Origin: Burkholderia sp. Bp9143
GTDB lineage: Bacteria; Pseudomonadota; Gammaproteobacteria; Burkholderiales; Burkholderiaceae
Assembly (NCBI RefSeq): GCF_003853645.1
Contig: NZ_QTPO01000037.1
Coordinates: 27,831-91,830, forward strand
Direction: 5' to 3'
DNA: 64,000 bases
Made by a program: the position numbers and the translations under genes. Positions 17,633-26,028 of the stretch are shown here, in pieces; position 1 is the stretch's first letter, and each line of letters opens with the position of its first letter. The notes beneath the pieces were generated by a model. That model saw only the letters and a program-made list of their open reading frames with translations. It was not told the DNA's origin and made no database searches.

Positions 17633-18265
17633 CTACGCAGCATGACGCCGGTACAGCGCAAGCGAACCGGCCAGTGCGAGCAGCATCGCGCCGCACGTGC
17701 GTTCGAGCCACAGCGCGCCCGAGCGCTTCAGCAGCCGCACCGCGCGTGCGCCGAGCAGCGCGTAGCCGAACATCACCACGCCGTCGAGCAGCGCGAACGT
17801 GACCGCGAGCGCGACGTATTGCGGCGCGAGCGGCGCGGACGGATCGAGGAACTGCGGCAGGAACGCGGAGAAGAACAGATAGCCCTTCGGATTCGTCACC
17901 GCGGTCAGGAAGCTCTTCGCGAAGATCGCCGCGTTGCGTTCGGGCGCCGCGCCGCCGTGTGCGGCGGCGACGTCGAGCGAGCCCTTCGACGTGAGCAGCC
18001 GGATGCCGACGTACGCGAGATAGGCCGCGCCGAGCCATTTCACCACCGAGAACCAGAACGCCGACGCCATCAGCAGTGCGCCGAGACCGAGCGCGACCGC
18101 GACGATCAGCACGAAGTCGGACAGCATCGCGCCGGCGAAGCCGTAGGCCGCGCGGCGCACGCCGAAGCGCGAGCCGTTGGTCAGCGCGAGCAGCACGGTC
18201 GGGCCGGGCGTCGCGATCCCCACGAACGCGACGGCGGCGAAGATCAGCAGGGTCGTTTGATGCAT
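17633..18265 (-). CDS. LysE/RhtB-family amino-acid exporter
   Basis: 210 residues with about six membrane segments. The family signature is present: an N-terminal TPGPTVLLALTNGSRFG, then AYLAYVGIRLL, and VTNPKGYLFFSAFLPQF in the second half. RhtB/LysE carriers export amino acids such as homoserine, threonine or lysine. ATG 18265 was chosen because it starts the first membrane segment and has GGGAG upstream; an in-frame start seven codons earlier is possible. It is a separate transcript, divergent from the porin gene. Confidence 0.87.
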   Translation of the reverse strand: MHQTTLLIFAAVAFVGIATPGPTVLLALTNGSRFGVRRAAYGFAGAMLSDFVLIVAVALGLGALLMASAFWFSVVKWLGAAYLAYVGIRLLTSKGSLDVAAAHGGAAPERNAAIFAKSFLTAVTNPKGYLFFSAFLPQFLDPSAPLAPQYVALAVTFALLDGVVMFGYALLGARAVRLLKRSGALWLERTCGAMLLALAGSLALYRRHAA

Positions 18266-18580
18266 GACGGAGGCTCCCGGTGGCAAGTGCGCGCTCGATT
18301 ATCGGGCGCGCGGCCCCGCGCTGTACAGGGAGGTTCGCTGCCCGCCGGATTATCTCGATATTGGCAAGAAGCTGTTTTCATTATTGCGCTATCGACTGAA
18401 ACCGGTTCCAACTACCATGGCGGGCCGCAGCGGGCTTGCCCGCCGCGACGTCGCGCGCGCGTATCGCACGCGCGCGTTCCTGCGTGCGGACGTCGCCGGC
18501 CTCGCATGCCGGCGGATCTTGCCGACCGCACGCGCTACTCGCATAGAACAACGGGTTCACCGCCCGGAGACGCTAAAACC
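18266..18580. promoter_or_regulatory. Divergent control region of the LysE exporter and porin genes
   Basis: 315 bases without a plausible gene. The AT-richer part (18352-18420, e.g. TTTTCATTATTGCGC) is where the porin promoter probably lies, giving a leader of more than 150 bases. GGAGA (18566-18570) is the porin ribosome-binding site. No clear operator is seen. Confidence 0.4.
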
Positions 18581-19774
18581 ATGAACAAGCAACTGATCGC
18601 AGCGCCGCTGCTGCTCTCGCTCGCGGGCATCGCATCCGCGCAAAGCTCCGTCACGCTGTACGGCATCGTCGACGCGGGCGTGACCTATCGCAGCAACGAA
18701 CGGGTCGGCTCGCCGGGTGCCTACACCGGGCATTCGGACGTCGGCCTGACGACCGGCAACCTGTCCGGCAGCCGCTGGGGCATCAAGGGTTCCGAGGATC
18801 TCGGCGGCAGGATGCGCGCGCTGTTCGTGCTCGAGAACGGCTTCGACATCACCAACGGCACGTCGGGTCAGGGCGGTCGCCAGTTCGGCCGTCAGGCGTT
18901 TGTCGGCGTCGGCAGCGACCGCTACGGCACGATCACGCTCGGCCGCCAGTACACGTCGCTCGACGACTTCGTGAGCCCGGTCGGCCCGTCGTCGTTCATC
19001 GGCGGCTTCGGCGCGCACCCGGGCGACATCGACGATCTCGACCAGACCGCGCGCGTCGACAGTTCGATCAAGTACACGAGCGCGAACTACTCGGGCTTCA
19101 CGTTCGGTGCGCTGTACGGCTTCGGCGGCCAGCCGGGCAGCATGAAGCAGCGCAATACGTGGAGCGTCGGCGCGGCATACGCGGCGGGGCCGCTGCGCGT
19201 GGGCGTCGGCTACGAGCGCTCGGACAACAGCAAGACGGGCGCGACCGACCCGACTACGGGCAAGTGGCAGAGCACCGACGACGGCCTGTTCAACTCGTCG
19301 ATCAACGAGGGCTATGCGAGCGCGCAGTCGCAGCAGGTCATCGCGACCGGCGCGACGTACGACTTCGGCCGGGCCGTCGTCGGCTTGAACTACAGCAACG
19401 TGCAGTACCGCAGCGGTGCGCAATCGCTGTTCAGCGGTCATGCGACCTTCAACGTCGCGGGCGTGTTCACGCGCTGGAACGTGCAGCCGCAGACGCAACT
19501 GTTCGCGGGCTACAGCTACACGCGCGGCAGCGACGTGGACGGCATCGACAACCGTGCGCAGTATCACAACGTCACGCTCGGCGCGGTCTACGACCTGTCG
19601 AAGCGCACCAGCGTGTACCTGCTCGGCGCGTACCAGCATGCGTCCGGCACGACGCTCGATGCGCTCGGCCGGCCGGTGGCCGCGACCGCATCGGTGTCGG
19701 ACAAGGCGAACGGCCACTCGTCCGACTCGCGATCGCAGGCGATCGTGAGCCTCGGCCTGCGCCAGAAGTTCTGA
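18581..19774 (+). CDS. General trimeric porin (Burkholderia OmpC-like)
   Basis: 397 residues: a 20-residue signal peptide ending in ASA, then the usual first strand QSSVTLYGIVDAGV, the repeated Gly/aromatic beta-strand pattern, and SRWGIKGSEDLGG, FGRQAFVGV and FGRQ-like loops typical of Neisseria/Burkholderia porins. The protein ends in the outer-membrane insertion signal LGLRQKF with a terminal Phe. It forms a water-filled channel in the outer membrane. GGAGA precedes ATG 18581; the open frame extends far upstream but is a shadow of the - strand genes. A strong hairpin follows. Confidence 0.93.
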   Translation: MNKQLIAAPLLLSLAGIASAQSSVTLYGIVDAGVTYRSNERVGSPGAYTGHSDVGLTTGNLSGSRWGIKGSEDLGGRMRALFVLENGFDITNGTSGQGGRQFGRQAFVGVGSDRYGTITLGRQYTSLDDFVSPVGPSSFIGGFGAHPGDIDDLDQTARVDSSIKYTSANYSGFTFGALYGFGGQPGSMKQRNTWSVGAAYAAGPLRVGVGYERSDNSKTGATDPTTGKWQSTDDGLFNSSINEGYASAQSQQVIATGATYDFGRAVVGLNYSNVQYRSGAQSLFSGHATFNVAGVFTRWNVQPQTQLFAGYSYTRGSDVDGIDNRAQYHNVTLGAVYDLSKRTSVYLLGAYQHASGTTLDALGRPVAATASVSDKANGHSSDSRSQAIVSLGLRQKF

Positions 19775-19816
19775 CGTCACGCGTATGACCGGCGGCCGTG
19801 CGCGATGCGGGCCGCC

Positions 19817-19848
19817 GGCCGCACGCCCGGCCGGCGTGCGGCCTTCTT
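19817..19848 (+). terminator. Terminator of the porin gene
   Basis: GGCCGCACGCC (19817-19827) and GGCGTGCGGCC (19833-19843) form a perfect 11-bp stem around a 5-base loop, followed by TTCTTC. It lies 43 bases after the porin stop codon. Confidence 0.8.
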
Positions 19849-20326
19849 CATTCGCCACGGGCCGCATCACCCTTCGCCGCACGCGCGGCGCATCTTCGCC
19901 TCTCTCCAATCTTCATCGGCAACCGCATTTCGCCGCGCATCGCCTTATTGCACATCTTCACGATTTTCCCGGCAATACAGCATGAGCCGGATAATATTTT
20001 TTCTCTTTCATTTCAATTTCGATTTGTAATCATCGAGCCGACTTGCCGGTAATGAAAATCAATGCGCGCGCATCAGAAAAAATGACGCACCCGCATTGGG
20101 GGATTCGGAACAAAGTGCCGGTAATGACGAATCGCAACAACGCTGTCTGACGGGGGATTCGCGGTGCCGGTCCCGGCATGTCCCATCGCCGGTCAATCCG
20201 CGTTGCGCGGTAAGGGAACGTAACGAATCATTCGCAGTGGAATTGAACCGGTTTTTGAAAAAATCACCAATATTTCATACGCAGCGAATTAGAGTGTAGA
20301 AAAACGATCGTCCGGGAGCATCATTC
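19849..20326. promoter_or_regulatory. AT-rich leader region before the secreted propeller protein
   Basis: About 480 bases without a credible gene, clearly richer in A and T than the flanks (for example AATATTTTTTCTC near 19992). It is the only place for the promoter of the following gene. A possible -35 is TTGAAA near 20253. GGGAG (20312-20316) is the ribosome-binding site. The base composition hints at silencing by an H-NS-like protein or at recent acquisition. Confidence 0.4.
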
Positions 20327-22249
20327 ATGTTATCGAAACAAATTCGCGCGGCATTGCTTGGATTGTGCATGGCAATGCTGGCACCGGTCAGTCACGCACA
20401 AGCGCAATACACGATGGACTGGCTCGCGAACACGTTCGGCACGCTCGCCGCGCACGTCGGCAACGGCGCCCGCTCACTGTGGGTCGCCCCCGAGGGCGTG
20501 ATCTACACGTCGTCGCGCTGGGACGAGAACGCGGGCGGCGTCGCGATCTACCAGAACGGCCAGACGCTCGGCACGATCGGCATCCATGACGAATTTCAGG
20601 GCGGCGCGATCACCGGCAACGCGAGCTCGCTGTTCGTCGCGCTGGGCTACAACCGCACGTTCGGCAGCGGCTCGGTCGGCCGCTACAACCGCAGCACGAA
20701 CCAGCGCGACCTGCGCATTCCGGTCAGCACGTGGACGGGCATCCAGTACGCGGACGTGATCACCGGCCTCGCGACGACCGGCAACCTGCTGTACGTGAGT
20801 GACTTCTACGGCAACCGCGTACGCGTCTACACGACGGACGGCGTGTGGCAGCGCGACATCGGCGTGTCGGGGCCCGGTGCGCTGGCGCTCGACGCGGGCG
20901 GCAACCTGTGGGTCGCGCGCAAGAGCGCGGGCGTCGTCGCGCAGTTCAGCCCGACCGGCACGGCGATGAACACGATCCAGATGGCGGCCCGCGCACGGCC
21001 GGCGTCGCTGTATTTCGATGCACCGAGCGGGCAGTTGATGGTGGGCGACGAAGGCCCCGACATGAACGTCAAGATCTACACGCTCGTGGGCCAGCCCGTG
21101 CAGGTCGGCACGTTCGGCGTGCAGGGCGGCTATCTCGACACGACGTCGGGCATCAAGGGGCAGGTCGGCGACAAGCGCTTCACGCGCGTCGCGGGCATCG
21201 GCAAGGACGCGGCCGGCAACCTGTACGTGCTGAACAACGCGTGGGGCGGCGGCTGGGATCTCGGGCGCAACGGCAGCACCGACCTTCATTCGTACAGCCC
21301 GACGGGCGTGCTGCAATGGAAGCTGCAGGCGCTGAACTTCGAGGCCGCCGCCGCGCCCGATCCGGCGACCGACGGCGCGTTCTTCTACAGCGGCAACAAC
21401 GTGTACACCGGCACGGCGGGCGGCACGTTCGTCGCGAACACGATCGATCCGTTCACCTATCCGAAGGACCCGCGCCTCGACATGAAAGACTACCAGCGCG
21501 GCCAGCATTTCGGCCAGCTCGCGCTGGTAAAGGGCACGCGGATGCTCGTCGCGACCGGGCAGAACCCGGGCAACTACAACGTCTATCACTTCAACGGCGC
21601 GAGCGGCTATATCGCGATTCCGGACGGCTCGATACCCGGCAAGCCGTTCAACACGACCCTGCAGGTGACGGCCGGTTTCGCGCTCGACGACAACGGCGAC
21701 GTGTGGGCCGGGCTCGATCGCACCAACAACATCTCGCACTATCCGATGACCGGTTTCGACGCGACCGGGAAACCGTCATGGGGCAAGCCGACGCAGATCC
21801 CGATTCCGCGCACCGTGCTGCCGCTCACGCGGATCATCTACCAGGCCGACAGCGACACGATGATCCTCGCGCAGGGCATCTCGGGCAGCTGGGACTGGAC
21901 CGCGATGAACGGGCACATCGAGGTCTATCGCGGCTGGAAGGCCGGCAACACGAGCACGCCGAACGTGGCGATCAACCTGACGAGCGCGAACCCGAAATCG
22001 ATGGCGGCGGCCGGCCACTACCTGTTCGTCGGCTACGTGCACACGGTGCCGAACGTCGACGTGTTCGACCTGAACACCGGCAGCCTCGTCACCACGCTGA
22101 CGAACTCGAACACGTCGGCGATGGATGTCGGCAACGACGTCGACTCGATGTACGGCATCCGTGCGTACCTGCGCTCGACCGGCGAATACGTGATCACGAA
22201 GGACAACTACAACGGTTCGAGCCTCGTCGTGTATCGCTGGCATCCGTGA
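20327..22249 (+). CDS. Secreted NHL/beta-propeller-like protein of unknown function
   Basis: 640 residues with a clear signal peptide (1-26, ending SHAQA). The mature part is built of repeated beta-rich units with GNL/GDVW turns: GNLLYVSDFYGNRVRVYT, GNLWVARKSAGVVAQF, GNLYVLNNAWGGG and GDVWAGLDRTNNISHYP. This pattern fits an NHL or SMP-30-type propeller. No catalytic residues of a known lyase or lactonase can be named, so it could bind or cleave a polymer or simply be structural. It has its own AT-rich upstream region and is convergent with the cytochrome operon, 25 bases away. Function is not assigned. Confidence 0.75.
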   Translation: MLSKQIRAALLGLCMAMLAPVSHAQAQYTMDWLANTFGTLAAHVGNGARSLWVAPEGVIYTSSRWDENAGGVAIYQNGQTLGTIGIHDEFQGGAITGNASSLFVALGYNRTFGSGSVGRYNRSTNQRDLRIPVSTWTGIQYADVITGLATTGNLLYVSDFYGNRVRVYTTDGVWQRDIGVSGPGALALDAGGNLWVARKSAGVVAQFSPTGTAMNTIQMAARARPASLYFDAPSGQLMVGDEGPDMNVKIYTLVGQPVQVGTFGVQGGYLDTTSGIKGQVGDKRFTRVAGIGKDAAGNLYVLNNAWGGGWDLGRNGSTDLHSYSPTGVLQWKLQALNFEAAAAPDPATDGAFFYSGNNVYTGTAGGTFVANTIDPFTYPKDPRLDMKDYQRGQHFGQLALVKGTRMLVATGQNPGNYNVYHFNGASGYIAIPDGSIPGKPFNTTLQVTAGFALDDNGDVWAGLDRTNNISHYPMTGFDATGKPSWGKPTQIPIPRTVLPLTRIIYQADSDTMILAQGISGSWDWTAMNGHIEVYRGWKAGNTSTPNVAINLTSANPKSMAAAGHYLFVGYVHTVPNVDVFDLNTGSLVTTLTNSNTSAMDVGNDVDSMYGIRAYLRSTGEYVITKDNYNGSSLVVYRWHP

Positions 22250-22274
22250 TCATGCGGGCCGCGCCGCTCGGACG

Positions 22275-23231
22275 TCACGGTGCGCCGAGCACGCGGCCGT
22301 TCACCTCGCGCCCGTACATCGAGTCGGGCGAGTCGTGGAATTTCGCGCGCGTGTCCTGCACCGAGCCGGTGAAGCGCGGATCCTGCGGCCGTTCGTGGCT
22401 GTCCATGAAGGTCGCGACGTCCCACGCTTCCTGATCGGTCAGCGTGCCGCCGAGCCCGAGCGGCATGTTGGCTTTCACGAAGCCCGCCGCGTTGCGGATG
22501 TCGCCCATCCCCGCGCCCCAGTTGAACGAGCGCGCGCCCCACAGCGCCGGAAAGACCGGCTTGCCGCCGCTCGATTGCCCCTGCCCATCCGTGCCGTGAC
22601 ACAGCGCGCAGTGCTGCGTGTAGACGGCGGCGCCGCGCGCGTAGTCGGCCTTCCGCGCGGGCGGCGGCAGTTTCGGGAATCCCTGGCCGGGCAGCTTCGT
22701 GCCGACCGGCGCGCCCTTCGCGAGCCAGTACGAATAGGTTTCGAGCGCAACGAGGATCGGGTCGCCGGCCGGCGGCGCCTTGCCATTCATGCTGTAGCGG
22801 AAGCAACCCTGCAGGCGTTCGGCGAACGTGTTGACGTGGCCGTTCTTGCTGCGATAGGCCGGGTAAAGCAGGTACGCGGCCCACATCGGGCTCGAATCGG
22901 GCCGGCGGCCCGCGTCGAGATGGCAGCTCGCGCAGGTCAGCTTGTTGCCGACGTACTTGCCCGCGTACTCGGGCGTGTGCAGGAAGATCTGCTCGCCGAG
23001 CTTCACGGTCTTGCCGAAGTCGTCGGCGGGTATCGCGGATTCGGCGGGCGGCGCGAACGGTTTCGCCGTCGCGGTGGGCAGGACGGCCGCCGCGGGTGCG
23101 GAGGCCGCCGCGGTTGCGGAGGCGGCGGCCGGTGCGTCCTGCGGCGCGGCCGCGCCGGCGAGCGCGGGCACCCAGGCCGCGCCGAGCAGCGCGGCACGCG
23201 CGCCGCGGATCAGCTTCGTGCGGTCGATCAT
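22275..23231 (-). CDS. Dihaem cytochrome c, thiosulfate dehydrogenase (TsdA)-like
   Basis: 318 residues, periplasmic: a signal peptide (about 1-28) and an Ala-rich linker, then two c-type haem sites, CASCH (100-104) and CALCH (208-212). Between them, QGCFRYSMNGK (Cys143) matches the segment that supplies the unusual Cys haem ligand in TsdA, which joins two thiosulfates to tetrathionate. The start ATG 23231 has GGAGAA upstream and overlaps the preceding stop as ATGA. It is the last gene of the operon; the cytochrome c4-like protein upstream is a likely electron partner. TsdA function is inferred from motifs and could instead be a related sulfur-compound oxidoreductase. Confidence 0.8.
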   Translation of the reverse strand: MIDRTKLIRGARAALLGAAWVPALAGAAAPQDAPAAASATAAASAPAAAVLPTATAKPFAPPAESAIPADDFGKTVKLGEQIFLHTPEYAGKYVGNKLTCASCHLDAGRRPDSSPMWAAYLLYPAYRSKNGHVNTFAERLQGCFRYSMNGKAPPAGDPILVALETYSYWLAKGAPVGTKLPGQGFPKLPPPARKADYARGAAVYTQHCALCHGTDGQGQSSGGKPVFPALWGARSFNWGAGMGDIRNAAGFVKANMPLGLGGTLTDQEAWDVATFMDSHERPQDPRFTGSVQDTRAKFHDSPDSMYGREVNGRVLGAP

Positions 23232-23914
23232 TGTTTTTCTCCGTTCGTGGCGCCGCCGCGCGCATAGTACGCGGCTACCGCGTCGATATCGGCGTCGGAC
23301 AGCTTGCCGGCGATCATCGGCATCAGCGCCATCGGGCCGGGCGGCCGCGTGCCGTGCTTCCAGCCGTTCAGCTGGCCCGCGATATACGCGGCCGGCTGGC
23401 CGGCGAGCGGCGGAAACGCGGTGCCCACGCCGAGGCCGCCCGCGCCGTGGCATTGCGCGCACGCGGGCAGGCCCCGCGACCAGCGTCCGCGCGTCGCGAG
23501 CCACGCGCCGGTGTTCGCCGGGTCGATCGACCCGGCGTCGGACGCGACAATGGCGGGCGGCGCGGGCAGGCTCGCGAAGTATGTGGAGACCGCGTCGCGA
23601 TCGTGCGGCGACAGCAGTTTCGCGAGCGGCTGCATGATCGGGTTCTGGCGGCTGCCGTCGGCGAACGCGGCGAGTTGAGCAGAAAGATAGGCGGCATGCG
23701 TGCCGGCGAGGCGCGGGAAGCCGGCGGCCGCGTTGCCCTCGCCCTGCGCGCCGTGGCAGCCGATGCATGCGGCCACGCCCGTCGTCGTGCCCTGGGTGGC
23801 GATGGTCTTGCCGAGCGCGACGTCGTCCGCATGGGCATTGCCGGCCAGCAGTGCCGCCGCGGCGAGCAGCGGCGGCGCGAACCGGCGCCGCGGGTTGTCG
23901 ACCGAATCGTTCAC
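23228..23914 (-). CDS. Dihaem cytochrome c4-like periplasmic electron carrier
   Basis: 228 residues with a signal peptide (cleavage near GNAHA) and two haem sites, CIGCHGAQGEG and CAQCHGAGGLG, one in each of two similar cytochrome c domains. Each domain also has the distal methionine region (MQPLAKLLSPHD; MALMPMIAGKLSD) as in cytochrome c4. It would pass electrons from the TsdA-like enzyme to a terminal oxidase. The GTG start at 23914 has a strong AGGAGG; the stop overlaps the next start (ATGA), showing translational coupling. Confidence 0.87.
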   Translation of the reverse strand: MNDSVDNPRRRFAPPLLAAAALLAGNAHADDVALGKTIATQGTTTGVAACIGCHGAQGEGNAAAGFPRLAGTHAAYLSAQLAAFADGSRQNPIMQPLAKLLSPHDRDAVSTYFASLPAPPAIVASDAGSIDPANTGAWLATRGRWSRGLPACAQCHGAGGLGVGTAFPPLAGQPAAYIAGQLNGWKHGTRPPGPMALMPMIAGKLSDADIDAVAAYYARGGATNGEKQ

Positions 23915-23960
23915 GTGTCCCCTCCTGGTTGTCTGTCTTGTGGCGTGCGCACGCGCGCGG

Positions 23961-25013
23961 TCAGCCCGCGTCGGGCCGGTCTTGCCGTGGCGCAAGGGGC
24001 GGTGTCGGCGCCGTCGCGTCGTATTGCCCGAAGCCGTAGCGCGCGAAAATCCGGAATGCGTCCGGCGACCGGATGAACGCGAGCCACGCGCGAGCGGCCT
24101 CCGGATGCGGTGCGTGCTTCACCATCGCGCCCGCATAGATCGCCGTCGTATTGTGCGCGGCCGGAATGTCGATGTGCATCAGCGGATGCCCGACCTGTTC
24201 CTGGAACGCCGCTTCCGATTGCCACAGCACACCGGCGTCCGCACGGCCCTGCATCAGGAACAACGCGGTTTCCCGATGATGGATGTGCGTGAGTTCGGTC
24301 GTGCCGGCGCGCACCTTGTCGTCGTAGACGGTGCGCGCGAGCGCATCGCCGCCGGCTTTCACGAGCGACGCGCGGATCTGCCGCGCGACGCCTTCGAATG
24401 CCGGGTTCGGCATCGCGAGCTTCACGTCGGGTCGCGCGAGATCGCTTAGCGACGCGATGTGCTTCGGATTGCCGGCGCGCACCATGATCGTCAACTGGTT
24501 GGTCACGTAGGGCACGGCCGGACCGTCTAGCGTGCCGTCCGCGATCAGGTCGTTGATCTTGCCGAGCCCCGCGAAATACGCGTCGGGCTTGACCGTCCAC
24601 GTCATGTTGCCGACGGTGATCGTGCCGCCCGCGTGAATCTGCTTCACGAGCAGGCCGGGCGGGATCGTTTCCCAGTAGATGCGGCCGCGGTATTCGGGGT
24701 GGTCGGCCTCGAACTTCGCGACGAGCGGCGCCATCGCGAAGAAGTAGTTGCCGCCGACGTACAGCACGAGCTTCGGCGCGGTGAGGTCGCCGTGGAAATC
24801 GGCGAGCACGTCGACCTGCGGCACCGTGAATTCGAGGCCGCGATGCGTCGCGTCGTTGTTGCGGCCGTCCTGCCACGGCGGAAAGACGCCGGTTGAAGCG
24901 TCGCCGGGGGCGGCGAGCGACAGCGCCGACGTGCAGCAAAGCGCGGCCAGCGCGGCATGCAGCGCCGTGCGCCACAGGCGTTGCAACGGAGAACGCGTGC
25001 GGATCGGGGTCAT
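23961..25013 (-). CDS. Orphan periplasmic substrate-binding protein (ModA-like fold)
   Basis: 350 residues with a signal peptide (about 1-35). The pattern YVGGNYFFAMAPLVAKFE at the front, YVTNQLTIMVRAGNPKHI in the middle and GRADAGVLWQSEA later is that of type II binding proteins such as ModA/tungstate-binding proteins. No permease or ATPase gene is adjacent, so it is not part of a complete ABC importer here. Placed in an operon with two cytochromes and a DsrE-like protein, it may present or sense an oxyanion or sulfur compound. The ligand is unknown. The start is ATG 25013. Confidence 0.75.
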   Translation of the reverse strand: MTPIRTRSPLQRLWRTALHAALAALCCTSALSLAAPGDASTGVFPPWQDGRNNDATHRGLEFTVPQVDVLADFHGDLTAPKLVLYVGGNYFFAMAPLVAKFEADHPEYRGRIYWETIPPGLLVKQIHAGGTITVGNMTWTVKPDAYFAGLGKINDLIADGTLDGPAVPYVTNQLTIMVRAGNPKHIASLSDLARPDVKLAMPNPAFEGVARQIRASLVKAGGDALARTVYDDKVRAGTTELTHIHHRETALFLMQGRADAGVLWQSEAAFQEQVGHPLMHIDIPAAHNTTAIYAGAMVKHAPHPEAARAWLAFIRSPDAFRIFARYGFGQYDATAPTPPLAPRQDRPDAG

Positions 25014-25021
25014 GGCGCGCC

Positions 25022-25813
25022 TCACTTCGCGTAAGTGAAACCGGCGTGCTGCAGCTCGGGCAGCGTGCCGACCGCGCCCGGCGTGACGATCGCCGACGGA
25101 ATCACGTGGTTGGTCAGGTCGGCGGCGAGCGCGTCGAGCGGCAGCTTGTCCGGGTTCGCGTTCGCGCGGTCGAGCCGTTCCGCGAGCTCCCAGATCGCGT
25201 TGTGACACGACAGGAAGACGACGCCGCGCTGCTGCAGCGCGGCGATGCTGTTGTCGTGCGACGAGAACGCGCCGTCGGGCAGTTCGTGATCGTTCACGTC
25301 CTTCGATTGCGCGGGTTTCGCGGCGAGCAGCGTGTTGGTCGCGAACGCGGCGCCGGCGTATGTCGCGAGGCCGTATTTGTCCCACGCGGCCTGGTCGAAC
25401 AGCGCGAGATGCGCGGCGCCATGCGTGGCCGACACGACGAGAAAGTCAGGATGACCGAACGCCCAGATCTGCGCGTTCAGCGCATTGCGCATCAGGTTCA
25501 GCCACGGGCCGCCGAGCTCGGTGTTGTCCCACACCTGCTTCGGGCCGCCGCGATAGCCGATCACTTCCATCAGCGCCGCGTGGTCCCATTGATCGGGATG
25601 CTCGACGATCATCGGCACCGTCTTGAAGTCGCGCCGTCTCGGTACGGCCGCGAGACGGCGGGTGAGGTCGGCGAGGCGCGTCGCGCCGCCGGCCAGCAGC
25701 GTGCCGGTTTCGGGTGTCGCCGCCTGGGCGACGCGCGAGGCGCCGAGCAGCGCGGTGCCGGCCGCGAGGCCGAGTGTCTTGAGCGCGCCGCGGCGCGCAT
25801 GCCGGTCGGACAT
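25022..25813 (-). CDS. Exported DsrE-like protein with Tat-type signal
   Basis: 263 residues. The N-terminus RRGALKTLGLAAGTALLG has the twin-arginine layout and a hydrophobic stretch ending AQA. The C-terminal half follows the DsrE/DsrF fold: RGVVFLSCHNAIWEL with Cys203, then VIPSAIVTPGAVGTLPELQ and a final AGFTYAK. DsrE-type proteins bind persulfide sulfur on a conserved cysteine. Export through Tat would place such chemistry in the periplasm, beside the cytochromes encoded downstream. It is first in the four-gene operon, with GGGAGAG before ATG 25813. Substrate and partner are inferred. Confidence 0.7.
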   Translation of the reverse strand: MSDRHARRGALKTLGLAAGTALLGASRVAQAATPETGTLLAGGATRLADLTRRLAAVPRRRDFKTVPMIVEHPDQWDHAALMEVIGYRGGPKQVWDNTELGGPWLNLMRNALNAQIWAFGHPDFLVVSATHGAAHLALFDQAAWDKYGLATYAGAAFATNTLLAAKPAQSKDVNDHELPDGAFSSHDNSIAALQQRGVVFLSCHNAIWELAERLDRANANPDKLPLDALAADLTNHVIPSAIVTPGAVGTLPELQHAGFTYAK

Positions 25814-25970
25814 CGAACTCTCCCATATCGTTTTCGTGGGGGGCGTGCCGCATCGCCGTGCCGCGGCGATGCGGCGCCATCGCGTAGCCAGTCTAGAGGC
25901 GCGCGATCGATCCCGGAAATCGCGATATCGGATGGGAGATATTCGAGGGTCCGATGATTGGCCGAAACAA

Positions 25971-26013
25971 TAAGGCCGCGCGGTGCCGACTCATGCGGCG
26001 CCGCGCGGCCTTA
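25971..26013 (-). terminator. Strong terminator after the hexuronate MFS gene
   Basis: A 17-bp stem (25971-25987 with 25997-26013; core AAGGCCGCGCGG), one G-T pair, 9-base loop. On the - strand it is followed by TTATTGTTT. It ends the transcript of the MFS gene 16 bases upstream and also separates it from the sulfur operon. Confidence 0.85.
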
Positions 26014-26028
26014 GTCAGCCGTGGAAGG

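Noticed and set aside
17336..18580. In-frame extension of the porin gene upstream by 415 codons
   Set aside because: It is the antisense of the GNAT and LysE genes; the porin signal peptide and ribosome-binding site fix the start at 18581.
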